Assembly (NCBI GenBank): GCA_001953215.1
Contig: CP019169.1
Location: forward strand, 4,650,001 to 4,714,000
Direction: 5' to 3'
DNA from: Betaproteobacteria bacterium GR16-43
Lineage (GTDB): Bacteria; Pseudomonadota; Gammaproteobacteria; Burkholderiales; Usitatibacteraceae
Length of the DNA stretch: 64,000 nt
The position numbers and the translations under genes are program-made. Positions 25,532-34,056 of this stretch are shown here, piece by piece. Positions within the stretch are counted from its first letter, which is position 1, and every line of letters starts with the position of its first letter. Under the pieces are notes generated by a model. The model worked only from the letters and a program-made list of their open reading frames with translations, searched no databases and was not told where the DNA came from.

Positions 25532-25983
25532 CCCGCGTGCTCGTGCTCCTCGGCCGCGAACTCGGTCGCGAGGCGGCGAACTTCCGCGCTCGCGCCGGGT
25601 AATGCCGCGACCGCTTCGAAGAAATCCTTCGCCCGCAACTCGTTCACCAGCGCGATGCGCACCGCGTGCCAGGGCGTGAGCGAGTAGTGCACGGGCTCGA
25701 GCGGCGCGGCCTCGGGACTGTGCGGGTCGATCCAGCGGTATTCCCAGGGATTGAGCGCCGGCAACGCGAGCTCGCGCGTGCGTTCCTGCAGCTTGCCGTG
25801 GTGCGCCGTCTCGTATTGCGCGAGGCGCTCGAAGAGCTCCGCGGTCTCGCGATTGCCCTCGGAGAGCATCTGGTCGGCGAACTGCATGTAGCGGATGGCC
25901 GCCTCGCGCTCGATGGCAAGCGCGTGCGCGAAGAACTCTCCCGGGGACCGGATCCGCGGTGCGTGATCGCAGGCGGCCACCAT
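25480..25983 (-). CDS. ferritin-like / rubrerythrin-like di-iron protein
   Basis: 167 residues, predicted four-helix bundle. Iron ligands are plausible in IEREAAIRYMQFAD (Glu25/27), YETAHH (Glu58, His61) and AEEHEHAGYLE (145-154), the ExxH-type pairs of the ferritin-like superfamily. There is no rubredoxin domain, so it is not a full rubrerythrin. The start codon shares one base with the stop of the upstream cytochrome (TGATG), so translation is coupled. Peroxide or iron protection is the likely role. Confidence 0.8.
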   Translation of the reverse strand: MVAACDHAPRIRSPGEFFAHALAIEREAAIRYMQFADQMLSEGNRETAELFERLAQYETAHHGKLQERTRELALPALNPWEYRWIDPHSPEAAPLEPVHYSLTPWHAVRIALVNELRAKDFFEAVAALPGASAEVRRLATEFAAEEHEHAGYLEAMLVSMAPPPLPG

Positions 25984-26729
25984 CAGTCCGGCGTCCGGGC
26001 GAAGCGCACCTCGGTGGCGCCGCTCGATCCGGCCGGGCGGATCCGCACGGTGAAATTCGAAGGCGTACCCGGCACCAGGCGCACGTACTCGCCGTAGCTC
26101 GCGGCGTTCCGGCTGCGCAAGCTCTCCAGGGTCTTGTGCTGCGTGTCGGCCCCGGCCTGCACCACATCCACCTCGACCGCCGCATCGCGGATCTGCGCGT
26201 GGCTGGTGGCATCGAAGAGCGTCACGTTCACGTGGTAGTACCCGCTGCCCGAAGGCACGCCCCCGTGCATCCGCGCCTCGGGCGATTCGCGCGGATAGGC
26301 GCGCAGGCGTTCGGCCGAGATCAGGCCGAAATGGATCTCGATGCCGTTCACCGTCGCTTCGTTCGGACCGCGCACGGGTGCGGGCGCGGGAGCGGGACGC
26401 GCCGCTGCGCGCGCTTCGGCTTCGGGATCGAACATGTAGGCGATCGCGTTGCGCACCTCCGTGTCGGTGAGCTCCGCGTGGCCGCCGCGGGCGGGCATGC
26501 CGCCGTGGCCGCGGATGGCGCTCAGCGTGAGGTCGTGCAGGCCCCGCTTCATTCGCGGGATCCAGGCCTCCCGGTCGCCGATCTTCGGCGCACCCTTCAC
26601 GCCGTCCCGGTGGCAATTCGAGCACACCGCCTCGACCACTTCGCGGCCCGAGCGATTCCCCGTGTCCGCGGCCGCCGCATCCTTCGGCAGCGCGAGGAGG
26701 ATAGCCACGAGAAGGAGGAGGATCGGCAT
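25983..26729 (-). CDS. cytochrome c5-like protein with a C-terminal beta domain
   Basis: 248 residues: a signal peptide (MPILLLLVAILLALPKDAAA), a cytochrome c5-type domain (about 25-105) with CSNCH and the pattern KGAPKIGDREAW, an alanine/proline linker (about 108-120), and a C-terminal beta-rich domain (about 125-248, with EIHFGLI and YHVNVTLFD) that was not recognised. ATG 26729 is preferred over a frame extension at 26777 because it starts the signal peptide; it is 41.5 bases from FNR box 8, with TACGGT ending 7 bases before. Cotranscribed with the ferritin-like gene. Confidence 0.82.
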   Translation of the reverse strand: MPILLLLVAILLALPKDAAAADTGNRSGREVVEAVCSNCHRDGVKGAPKIGDREAWIPRMKRGLHDLTLSAIRGHGGMPARGGHAELTDTEVRNAIAYMFDPEAEARAAARPAPAPAPVRGPNEATVNGIEIHFGLISAERLRAYPRESPEARMHGGVPSGSGYYHVNVTLFDATSHAQIRDAAVEVDVVQAGADTQHKTLESLRSRNAASYGEYVRLVPGTPSNFTVRIRPAGSSGATEVRFARTPD

Positions 26730-26763
26730 GGGACCACCGTATCCCCCCCTCCACGCGCGCGGC

Positions 26764-26777
26764 TTGATCTGGCACAA
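26764..26777. promoter_or_regulatory. FNR-type box 8, one degenerate half (cytochrome c 26729)
   Basis: TTGATctggCACAA: one good half-site, the other off by two. The centre at 26770.5 is 41.5 bases from the minus-strand ATG, one more than the other leaderless promoters. -10-like TACGGT spans 26741 down to 26736. Confidence 0.6.
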
Positions 26778-26799
26778 CGGGAAGCGAAATTCTCCCGGA

Positions 26800-27099
26800 C
26801 TATTTCGAGGTCTTCGCGAAGTGCTTGCTCGCCTGCGCGATCGCGGCCTGCATCCGGTCCCAGGCTTCGTCGGCGCCCTTGGTGAATTCCTCCCACGCCG
26901 TGGCCGAGGCGCCCTGCAGGAGCTTCATCTGGTACTGCGCTTCCTCGCGGCGCGCGCGGACCACGTCGAGTTCCTTCTTGTAGCGCTCGCGCAGGTCTTC
27001 GCGCGCAGAGGCGGCCTGCGCCTCCCACTTCGCCACGTCGGCATTCCACTGGTCGAGGCGGACCTTCAGCGCGTCGACGTATTCCTGTCTCTTCTTCAT
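26800..27099 (-). CDS. small coiled-coil protein
   Basis: 99 residues, almost wholly helical and charged, with a coiled-coil between about 15 and 60 (WNADVAKWEAQ, EDLRERYKKELDVVRARRE) and WEEFTKGADEAWDRM near the end. It resembles the phasin/apolipoprotein-like proteins that follow kinase or membrane genes, but no family can be fixed. GGAGATCCCC precedes the ATG, which overlaps the ABC1 kinase stop by four bases; it is the last gene of the 29862-26800 operon. Confidence 0.7.
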   Translation of the reverse strand: MKKRQEYVDALKVRLDQWNADVAKWEAQAASAREDLRERYKKELDVVRARREEAQYQMKLLQGASATAWEEFTKGADEAWDRMQAAIAQASKHFAKTSK

Positions 27100-28778
27100 G
27101 GGGATCTCCGGTTCTTGCGCATTGAAAGAAGCATCCAGGCACTGTTGCCGAATGCGATGACGATGCCCACGAGGCCGAGGAGCCACGCGAGCGTGCTCAC
27201 TTCGCTCTTCACGACCGACACGAGGATCGAGGAACCCACGATCAGCGCGGCGGTCACGATCCCGATGGCGAGGCGGTCGAGGCTCGCCTGCATCCGCTGC
27301 CCGAAGGCCTCGATCTCGCGCACTTCGAAGCGCAGCGCCACGCCGTCGTCGGTGAAGCGCCGCGCCAGCGCCTCCAGCAGTCGCGGAGCGGCGCGCGCGG
27401 CGCGCCCCCACTCGCGCGTGGCGCCCGAGAAGCGGCCGGCCAGGTGCTTCGGATCCCAGCGTTCGGCGGCGAGGCGCTTCACGAACGGGGTCACGTGGTC
27501 GATCAGCATGAAGCGCGGCACCAGGCGCGTGCCCAGCCCCTCCAGCGTGATCAGCGCCTTGAACAGGAGCGCGAGGTCCGGGGGCAGCAGCAGGTGGTTC
27601 TCGCGCATGATGGCCGCGATGTCGGCGAGCAACGTGCCCAGCCGCATCTCGCGCAGCGACGCGTGCTCGTAGAGGTGCAGCAGGCGCCCCAGGTCCTCGG
27701 CGAAGCGCTCGGCATTCACGCGCCGCCCGTCGGCCCACGAGAGCAGCACGTCGCGCATCGCCTCGGCATCGCGCGTGGCCACGCCGACCAGCAGGTCCAC
27801 GAGTTCCTCGCGGCGCTTGCGCGAGAGCCAGCCCACCATGCCGAAGTCGATCAGCGCGATGCGGTTGCCGGGGAGGAAGAAGACGTTGCCCGGGTGCGGG
27901 TCGGCATGGAACATCCCGTCGACCAGCACCATCTGCAGCACCATGTCGGCGCCGCGCGCCGCGAGCTGCGGACGGTCGAGCCCCGCGGCATCGGCCGCGG
28001 CCAGGTCGGTGGCGGGAATGCCGTCGACCCAGTCCATCACCAACAGCGAGGCGCGCGTGAACTCCGCGTGCACGAGCGGCACCACGACGTCGTCACGGTC
28101 GCGAAAGCTCTCGGCGAAGCGCATCTGGCTGCGCGCCTCGATGGCGAAGTCCACTTCGCGGGCGAGCGACTTGCGCAACTGTCGGACCAGCTCGACGGGG
28201 CGGTAGCGGCGCGCCAGCGGGTTTTCCGCCTCCCACCAGTCCGCGAGCGCTTCGAGCAGCGTGAGGTCGGCTTCCACCTTGGCGTCCACGCCGGGGCGGC
28301 GGATCTTCACCGCCACGCGCTCGCCCCCGGGCAGCGTGGCGCGGTGCACCTGCGCGATGGAGCCCGCGGCGGCAGGCTCGAATTCGAACGTGGCGAAGCA
28401 TTCGGCGAGCGGACGGCCGAGGTCGGCGAGGAGCTGTGCTTCGACCTCCGCGAAGGGCAGCGTGCCGGCGCGATCGTGCAACTGGTCGAGGCTCGCGATC
28501 CATTCGGGCCCGAGGAGATCCACGCGCGCGGCGAGGACCTGCCCCAGCTTCACGAAGGCGGGGCCGAGGGCTTCGAGCGCGAGGCGCGCGCGCTCGGGCA
28601 GGGGCTTCGCGGCGAGGACGGGATCCGGATCCCAGCCGAGCGCGTGGCCCGCTTCGGCGAGCACGCGGTGGATGCCGACGGAGTGCACCAGGTCGTGCAG
28701 CCCGAAGTGGATCATCACGCGGACGATCTCGACCAGCCGCGGAGCGGCCTTCAGGCGCTCGATCGAGGCGATGAGCAT
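27096..28778 (-). CDS. ABC1/UbiB family atypical kinase
   Basis: 560 residues with the UbiB-like fold: KLGQ motif (FVKLGQVLAAR), the alanine-rich loop AAAGSIAQVH in place of a glycine loop, VAVKIRRPGV with the nucleotide lysine, HADPHPGNVF as the catalytic loop, IDFGMVG for metal binding, and two C-terminal membrane segments (about 500-550). UbiB-family proteins are needed for quinone synthesis or membrane-lipid handling. This one is divergent in place and expression from a standard ubi operon: it lies in an FNR-driven operon with a quinone-reductase-like protein, 5 kb from rquA, so a role in the low-oxygen quinone pool is an attractive inference. Confidence 0.88.
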   Translation of the reverse strand: MLIASIERLKAAPRLVEIVRVMIHFGLHDLVHSVGIHRVLAEAGHALGWDPDPVLAAKPLPERARLALEALGPAFVKLGQVLAARVDLLGPEWIASLDQLHDRAGTLPFAEVEAQLLADLGRPLAECFATFEFEPAAAGSIAQVHRATLPGGERVAVKIRRPGVDAKVEADLTLLEALADWWEAENPLARRYRPVELVRQLRKSLAREVDFAIEARSQMRFAESFRDRDDVVVPLVHAEFTRASLLVMDWVDGIPATDLAAADAAGLDRPQLAARGADMVLQMVLVDGMFHADPHPGNVFFLPGNRIALIDFGMVGWLSRKRREELVDLLVGVATRDAEAMRDVLLSWADGRRVNAERFAEDLGRLLHLYEHASLREMRLGTLLADIAAIMRENHLLLPPDLALLFKALITLEGLGTRLVPRFMLIDHVTPFVKRLAAERWDPKHLAGRFSGATREWGRAARAAPRLLEALARRFTDDGVALRFEVREIEAFGQRMQASLDRLAIGIVTAALIVGSSILVSVVKSEVSTLAWLLGLVGIVIAFGNSAWMLLSMRKNRRSP

Positions 28779-28780
28779 GG

Positions 28781-29380
28781 CTAGTCCGCGCGCCGTCCCA
28801 GGCCGCGCATGCGTTCGAGCCAGCGTTCGCGATGCTCCGGATGGGGCGACTCGACCATGCCCACCACACTGGAGCGCACCGGATGGATGCCGCAGAATCC
28901 GAGGACGTTGCGCGCGAAGCTCTTCAGGCTGTGCGCGCGATAGAACCAGGTGTAGACGAGGCCCGGCATGCCCATGGTCACCACCACGCGGGCGCTGCGG
29001 CCCTTGAGCAGCATCGTCGAACCGCCGCCCTCGAGATAGGCGAAGGCGAACCCGGGGCGGAAGGCCTGTTCGAGGAATGCCTTCAGGAGCGCCGGCATCG
29101 CACCCAGCCACAGCGGATGGACGATGACGATGTGGTCCGCCCAGGCGAGCAGGAGTTGCGCGCTGCGGATGTCGGGCGTCGGGGCCTCGGTCGCCCAATC
29201 GTCGCGGCGGCGCAGGACCGGGAATTCGAGCGCCGCCACGTCCAGCTCACGGACTTCGTGGCCTCCCGCGCGCGCGCCTTCGGCGTAGGCCTTGGCCAGC
29301 GCACGGCAGAATCGCTCGGGCCGCGGATCCGGATGGCCCTGGACCACCAGCACGCGCCGCGCCTTGCCGCGCGCGCTCAT
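28781..29380 (-). CDS. NAD(P)H:quinone oxidoreductase-like flavoprotein
   Basis: 199 residues with a flavodoxin-like fold of the NQO/KefF/MdaB type: VLVVQGHPDPRPERFC at the FMN/FAD phosphate site, DHIVIVHPLWLGAMPALLKA, and TMGMPGLVYTWFY. Members reduce quinones by two electrons. Start ATG 29380 overlaps the ccoS stop by four bases; the ABC1 kinase follows two bases after the stop. Cofactor and true substrate are not determined. Confidence 0.85.
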   Translation of the reverse strand: MSARGKARRVLVVQGHPDPRPERFCRALAKAYAEGARAGGHEVRELDVAALEFPVLRRRDDWATEAPTPDIRSAQLLLAWADHIVIVHPLWLGAMPALLKAFLEQAFRPGFAFAYLEGGGSTMLLKGRSARVVVTMGMPGLVYTWFYRAHSLKSFARNVLGFCGIHPVRSSVVGMVESPHPEHRERWLERMRGLGRRAD

Positions 29381-29523
29381 CGCGCATCGTCGTCGGCGAG
29401 GGCCGAGCGCCCGTGCGCCTCGAGGTCGTCGAACTGGCCGCCTTGCGCCGCGGCCCAGAACGCGATGCCGCTGGCGAGGGCCACCAGCACGCCGAGCGGG
29501 ATGAGCACGTAGAGGACCTCCAA
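29377..29523 (-). CDS. ccoS: cbb3 oxidase maturation protein CcoS
   Basis: 48 residues, read from a TTG start directly after the stop of the upstream Met/His-rich gene: VLYVLIPLGVLVALASGIAF as single membrane helix, then WAAAQGGQFDDLEAHG, the conserved CcoS signature (GQFDDLE). Short length and the TTG start make it easy to miss. CcoS is needed to insert haem and copper into the cbb3 catalytic subunit. Its stop overlaps the quinone-reductase start (ATGA). It is placed apart from ccoNOQPG but under a similar FNR promoter. Confidence 0.85.
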   Translation of the reverse strand: MEVLYVLIPLGVLVALASGIAFWAAAQGGQFDDLEAHGRSALADDDAR

Positions 29524-29862
29524 CTAGCCGCCCGATTCCTGCATCGCCGCACGGTGTTGCTTCATGTGGTCCATCATGTGGTCCATCATCTCGCCGTGGC
29601 AGCCCATGCTGTGCTTGCCACCCATCCTGCCCATGCCAGCCTGCATCTCCTTCATGTGCTCATCCATCGCCTTCTGGCGCTCGGCCGGGGTCTTCGCGTC
29701 CTTCATGCGGCGCATGCAGTGGTCCATCTTCTCGTTCTGGGACTGGATCGCCTTGGCATCCGGCTCCCTGGCGCAGCCCGGCATCCCGTCGCCCGCGACC
29801 GCGGCGAACGGCAGGGCCAACGCGCAAACCACCGCCAGCATCAGTTTCTTCGGGGTGTTCAT
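29524..29862 (-). CDS. Met/His-rich periplasmic protein, putative metal binder
   Basis: 112 residues with a clear signal peptide (MNTPKKLMLAVVCALALP, cleavage near AVAGD). The mature chain is rich in methionine and histidine, with MDHCMRRMKDA and a tail of MMDHMMDHMKQH type, and three cysteines. Such composition suits Cu(I)/Cu(II) binding or a CpxP-like helical periplasmic protein. It precedes ccoS with no gap, so a copper-chaperone role for cbb3 is plausible but not shown. AGGAG lies seven bases before the ATG; transcription likely starts about 20 bases upstream from FNR box 9. Confidence 0.78.
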   Translation of the reverse strand: MNTPKKLMLAVVCALALPFAAVAGDGMPGCAREPDAKAIQSQNEKMDHCMRRMKDAKTPAERQKAMDEHMKEMQAGMGRMGGKHSMGCHGEMMDHMMDHMKQHRAAMQESGG

Positions 29863-29917
29863 GGTGATCTCCTGTGGAGTGACGTCTATCATTCTTCACG
29901 CCTGCCGCCGCGGGCCT

Positions 29918-29931
29918 TTGATCGACGTCAA
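29918..29931. promoter_or_regulatory. FNR-type box 9 (beta-CASP protein / Met-His-rich operon)
   Basis: TTGATcgacGTCAA, centre 29924.5: 40.5 bases from ATG 29965 (plus) and 62.5 from ATG 29862 (minus). -10-like CACGCT (29953-29958) and AAGAAT (29896 down to 29891) are at equal distance from the box. Confidence 0.82.
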
Positions 29932-29964
29932 TCGCGCGTCGAATCCCGTCGGCACGCTGCCCCC

Positions 29965-31347
29965 ATGAAACTCGCGTTCTGCGGCGCCACGGGTACCGTC
30001 ACCGGATCGCGCTACCTCGTCTCCGCGCGCGGCGGCGAGTTTTTGGTCGACGCCGGCCTGTTCCAGGGCTTCAAGCAACTGCGCCTGCGCAACTGGGAAC
30101 CCCCGCCGTTCGCGCCCGCGAAGCTCGCGGCCGTGTTGCTCACCCACGCGCACCTCGACCACAGCGGATACATCCCGCGCCTGGCGAAGGACGGCTTCGA
30201 GGGGCCGGTGTACGCCACGGCGGCCACGCGCGACCTGTGTTCCCTGCTGCTGCCCGATTCGGGCCATTTGATGGAAGAGGAGGCCGAGTACGCGCGGCGC
30301 AAGGGATTCTCGAAGCACGATCCCCCGCTGCCCCTCTACACCTTCGAGGAAGCGCGCGCCGCGATGCGGCTCTTCAAGACCGCGCGATGGGACCGCACGG
30401 TGAAGGTCGCCGGGGTCCAGGCGCGCTACCTGCGCGCGGGCCACTTGCTGGGCGCCGCGTCGATCCGCCTCACCGAAGGCCCGGTGTCGGTCGTCTTCTC
30501 CGGCGACATCGGCCGCGACGACGATGCGATCTGCTTCCCGCCCGCGCCGTTCGAAGGCGCGGACTACCTCGTGGTCGAATCGACGTACGGCAACCGGCTG
30601 CATGAGCACGTCGATCCGGTGGCGAAGCTGGCCGAGATCGTGACGCGCACCGCGCAACGCGGCGGCGTGGTCGTGATCCCCGCCTTCGCCGTGGGGCGCG
30701 CCCAGCAGGTGCTGCACCATCTCGCGACGCTCAAGGCCGCGAAGCGCATTCCCGACGTGCCGATGTTCCTGAACAGCCCCATGGCGAGCCAGGCCACGCG
30801 GCTGCTCGACAAGCATCCCGCGGAGCATCGCCTCACGGGCGCGCAGCGCGAGGCGCTGGCGGCGGTGGCCCGGTTCGTCGACACCCCCGAGGAATCGAAG
30901 GCGCTCAACCTGCGTGCAGGCCCGATGGTGATCGTCGCGGCGAGCGGCATGATCACCGGCGGGCGCGTGCTGCACCACGTGAAGGCCTTCGGCCCCGATC
31001 CGCGCAACACGATCCTCTTCTGCGGCTTCCAGGCCGGCGGCACGCGAGGCGCTTCGATCCGCGACGGATCGCCCACCGTGCGCATCCACGGAGAGGACGT
31101 GCCGATCCGCGCCGAGGTCGAAGCGATCGACGCCCTCTCGGCGCATGCGGACAGCGACGGCCTGCTGGCATGGATGCGGGGCGCGAAGAGTCCGCCGCAA
31201 TGCGTGTTCGTGACGCACGGCGAGCCGATCGCCGCCGACGCGCTGCGCCAACGTATCGAGCGCGAACTGGGCTGGACCTGTCGCGTCCCCGACTTCCGCG
31301 ACCGCTACGAGCTCACGCCGGACGGCGCGCGAGTCGCAAGGCGTTGA
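29965..31347 (+). CDS. beta-CASP metallo-beta-lactamase RNase-like protein
   Basis: 460 residues: metallo-beta-lactamase domain with LLTHAHLDHSG (His61, His63, Asp65, His66), AGHLLGAASI, FSGDIGRDD, a beta-CASP insert (about 210-330) and C-terminal RMMBL-like part with LSAHAD and VTHGEP. This is the architecture of CPSF/Ysh1-type RNA nucleases found in many bacteria next to stress genes. The ATG is 40.5 bases from FNR box 9, so an RNA-processing enzyme appears to be induced at low oxygen. The 3' end overlaps the convergent ccoI gene by 35 bases. Confidence 0.88.
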   Translation: MKLAFCGATGTVTGSRYLVSARGGEFLVDAGLFQGFKQLRLRNWEPPPFAPAKLAAVLLTHAHLDHSGYIPRLAKDGFEGPVYATAATRDLCSLLLPDSGHLMEEEAEYARRKGFSKHDPPLPLYTFEEARAAMRLFKTARWDRTVKVAGVQARYLRAGHLLGAASIRLTEGPVSVVFSGDIGRDDDAICFPPAPFEGADYLVVESTYGNRLHEHVDPVAKLAEIVTRTAQRGGVVVIPAFAVGRAQQVLHHLATLKAAKRIPDVPMFLNSPMASQATRLLDKHPAEHRLTGAQREALAAVARFVDTPEESKALNLRAGPMVIVAASGMITGGRVLHHVKAFGPDPRNTILFCGFQAGGTRGASIRDGSPTVRIHGEDVPIRAEVEAIDALSAHADSDGLLAWMRGAKSPPQCVFVTHGEPIAADALRQRIERELGWTCRVPDFRDRYELTPDGARVARR

Positions 31348-33517
31348 GCACGACCAGGAGCGAGGACAGCGACATGCCGAGGCTCGCCATCCAGGGAACG
31401 AGCAAGCCGGAGACGGCGAGCGGCACCGTGAGCGCGTTGTAGGCCACCGCCCACGCGAGGTTCTGCGCCACGATGCGCCGCGTGCGCCGCGCGAGTTCGA
31501 TCGCCGCGGGAATCGCGGTGAGCGAAGGATTCAGCAGGACCAGGTCGGCCTGCGATTGCGCGAGCGCGGCGCCCTGCCCGATCGCGATGGCCACGTGGGC
31601 CGCGGCCAGCGGGGGCGCGTCGTTCACGCCGTCGCCCACCATCGCCACCGTGTCGCCCGCGGCCACGAAACCGGTCACTATGCGCAGCTTGTCGTGCGGA
31701 CTCGCCTCGGCGTACGCGTCGCCGATTCCGAGTGAGCGGGCAACGCGTGCGACGACCACGCCTCGGTCGCCGGAGAGCAGCGTCGCGCGGCATCCGAGTG
31801 CATCGAGGCCACGCAACGCCTCTGCCGCCTCGGGCCGCGGCGTGTCGTCGAAGCGGAAACGGGCGAGCCAGGCGCCTTCACGCGCGAGCAGCACCATGGG
31901 CGAACCGTCGTCCGCGTCGAACGTGGGTACGGAGCTTCCCGCGATGGCGCCGCACCAGGGCGCGGTTCCGATGCGATGGCGCACACCTTCGACGAAGGCC
32001 TCGACGCCCGCGCCGGGCGACGCCGAAAGCTGCGTCACTCCCACGGGTACCGCCGCACCCACCAGCGCGTGCGCCACGGGATGCGGCATCGCTTGCTCGA
32101 GCGCCGCGGCGATGGCGGAACAGCGTTCGCGCGACTCGTCACCAAATCGTTCGAAGCCCGCGATGCGAAAGCGCCCCGTGGTAAGCGTGCCGGTCTTGTC
32201 GAACACGACGCGGTCGACGGCCGCGAGGGTCTCGAGCGCCGTGCCGCGCGTGACCAACACGCCGCGCGCGGCGAGCGCGCTGGCCCCCGCCGTGAGCGCC
32301 GCCGGGGCGGCGAGCGAGAGCGCGCAGGGACAGGAGACGACCAGCACCGCCATCGCCACGGGCAGCGCGCGCGCGGGATCGATCGCGAGCCAGGCGAGCC
32401 CGGCCGCGGCGGCCACCAGCAGCACGGCGGCCACGAATCCCGGCGCGATGCGATCGGCCAGCAGTGCCCAGCGCGGCTTGTGCGCCGCCGCGCGATCGAC
32501 CAGCTTGCGCACGAGCGCGAGCGTCTGGTCCTCGCCGCTGCGCAACACGCGAGCCCGCACCGGAGCGCCGAGGTTCACGCTGCCCGCGAGCAGGACGTCG
32601 CCGAAGCGCTTCGCCACCGGTGCGCTCTCACCGGTGATCCACGCCTCATTGAACTCCGTGCGCCCCTCGTCGAGCGCGCAGTCCGCGGGCGCGGCTTCAC
32701 CCGTGCCGATGCCGACCCGGTCCCCCGGCTGCAGGGCCGCGCAGTCGACTTCCTCGCGCACGTTCCCGGCGTAGCGCACGGCCCGGCGCGGCAGCAGGCG
32801 CGCGAGCGCTTCGGTGGCGTCGATCGTGGCCGCGAGGGCGCGCGCCTCGAGCAGGCGCGCGAACGACAGGAAGAACACGAACATCGTGATGGCGTCGTAG
32901 TACACGGCGCCCCCCTGGAAGGTGTTCGCGAGGCTGGCGGCGAAGGCAGCGACGAGGCCGAGGGCCACCGGCACGTCCATGCCCGGATGGCCCGAGCGAA
33001 GGCCGCGCCACGCGGCCGCCCAGATCGGCGCGGCCGAAAACGCGAGGACCGGCATCGTGAGGACGAGGCTCGCGAGCGCGAGCAGCCGCTCCAGGTCCCA
33101 CGCGAGCGTCCCTTCGTCGGCGACGTAAGCGGGGAAGGCCAGCATCATCACCTGCATCATCGCGAAGCCGGCCAGGCCCGTGCGCCACAGCGCCACGCGC
33201 TGCGGCTCCCGGGGGTCGATGGCGTCGCGCGGATCCGCGGCCCGATAGCCCGCGGCGGCCACGGCGGCTTCGAGCCCCTCGCGGGGCAAGCCCGATGCGT
33301 GCCGCACGCGAGCGCGCCGGCTCGCGAGGTTCATCGTGGCGCCGGCGACTCCGGGCACTGCGAGCAGGGCGGCCTCGATGCGCGACACGCATGCGCCGCA
33401 GGTCGCACCCTCGATCTCGAGCACGGATTCGTCCTGCGCGGGCGCGGGACCGGGCGCATCGTGCGCGGCGGCGAGCGCGCGGACGACGGGCGAGCCGTGG
33501 CAGCAGGAATCGTCCAT
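31313..33517 (-). CDS. ccoI: copper-transporting P1B-type ATPase CcoI (cbb3 biogenesis)
   Basis: 734 residues: a Cys-containing start (MDDSCCHG), an HMA domain with GATCGACVSR (Cys40, Cys43), eight membrane segments, the transport motif SCPCALSL in helix 6, TGES, DKTGTLTTGRF and GDGVNDAPPLAAAHVA. This is the FixI/CcoI class, which exports Cu to the periplasm side for CuB insertion. The start is set at 33517: it is 40.5 bases from FNR box 10, with CAGACT ending 7 bases before, whereas an in-frame upstream ATG would translate the box. It stands alone, divergent from a cytochrome gene. Confidence 0.92.
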   Translation of the reverse strand: MDDSCCHGSPVVRALAAAHDAPGPAPAQDESVLEIEGATCGACVSRIEAALLAVPGVAGATMNLASRRARVRHASGLPREGLEAAVAAAGYRAADPRDAIDPREPQRVALWRTGLAGFAMMQVMMLAFPAYVADEGTLAWDLERLLALASLVLTMPVLAFSAAPIWAAAWRGLRSGHPGMDVPVALGLVAAFAASLANTFQGGAVYYDAITMFVFFLSFARLLEARALAATIDATEALARLLPRRAVRYAGNVREEVDCAALQPGDRVGIGTGEAAPADCALDEGRTEFNEAWITGESAPVAKRFGDVLLAGSVNLGAPVRARVLRSGEDQTLALVRKLVDRAAAHKPRWALLADRIAPGFVAAVLLVAAAAGLAWLAIDPARALPVAMAVLVVSCPCALSLAAPAALTAGASALAARGVLVTRGTALETLAAVDRVVFDKTGTLTTGRFRIAGFERFGDESRERCSAIAAALEQAMPHPVAHALVGAAVPVGVTQLSASPGAGVEAFVEGVRHRIGTAPWCGAIAGSSVPTFDADDGSPMVLLAREGAWLARFRFDDTPRPEAAEALRGLDALGCRATLLSGDRGVVVARVARSLGIGDAYAEASPHDKLRIVTGFVAAGDTVAMVGDGVNDAPPLAAAHVAIAIGQGAALAQSQADLVLLNPSLTAIPAAIELARRTRRIVAQNLAWAVAYNALTVPLAVSGLLVPWMASLGMSLSSLLVVLNALRLARRPA

Positions 33518-33550
33518 CGCGCAAGTCTGGGGGCCCGGCGCGGCGAAGGG

Positions 33551-33564
33551 TTGATCGCCGTCAA
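33551..33564. promoter_or_regulatory. FNR-type box 10 (ccoI / cytochrome c 33616)
   Basis: TTGATcgccGTCAA, centre 33557.5: 40.5 bases from the ccoI ATG (minus) and 58.5 from ATG 33616 (plus). -10-like CAGACT (33529 down to 33524) and CAAGCT (33586-33591) sit at equal distance from the box. Confidence 0.8.
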
Positions 33565-33615
33565 GCCGGCGCACCGGATCAGGCGCAAGCTGGCATCTTT
33601 TCCCGGAGCCCGCCG

Positions 33616-34056
33616 ATGAAGACGACCCTGCACGCGCTCGCCTGCCTTGCCGTCGCCGGCTTCGGCGTCGCGATGGCGCCGGCCGCCTCGGGCAACGATT
33701 GCCCGCAGCCCCGCTTCACCGGCAAGGCCCCCGAAGCCGACTACGCGATGCGCAATCCACTCGGCGCCGATACCGGCATCGACGAAGCGCGCCGCCTCTA
33801 CCTGGGCGACGGGAACAAGATCTCGTGCGCGACCTGCCATGGCGCGAAAGGCGACGGGCACGGCGAGATGGCCGACCAGTTCGATCCCCGCCCGCGCAAC
33901 TTCCGCTGCGCGCAGACCGTGAACGGGATCCCCGACGGGCAGCTCTTCTGGATCATCCGCAACGGCTCTCCCGGCACCTCGATGCCGCCGCATCCGAAGC
34001 TGTCCGACCGGCAGATCTGGACGATCGTGAACTACCTGCGCCAGCTCGCGCGCTGA
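33616..34056 (+). CDS. periplasmic c-type cytochrome
   Basis: 146 residues with a signal peptide (MKTTLHALACLAVAGFGVAM, cleavage near PAASG) and one haem site in ISCATCHGAKGDG. The pattern MADQFDPRPRNF and NGSPGTSMPPHP (Met ligand) is that of a class I mono-haem cytochrome seen near cbb3, nitrite or sulphur genes. GGAG lies eight bases before the ATG; transcription likely starts about 33598, from FNR box 10. The electron partner is unknown. Confidence 0.86.
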   Translation: MKTTLHALACLAVAGFGVAMAPAASGNDCPQPRFTGKAPEADYAMRNPLGADTGIDEARRLYLGDGNKISCATCHGAKGDGHGEMADQFDPRPRNFRCAQTVNGIPDGQLFWIIRNGSPGTSMPPHPKLSDRQIWTIVNYLRQLAR

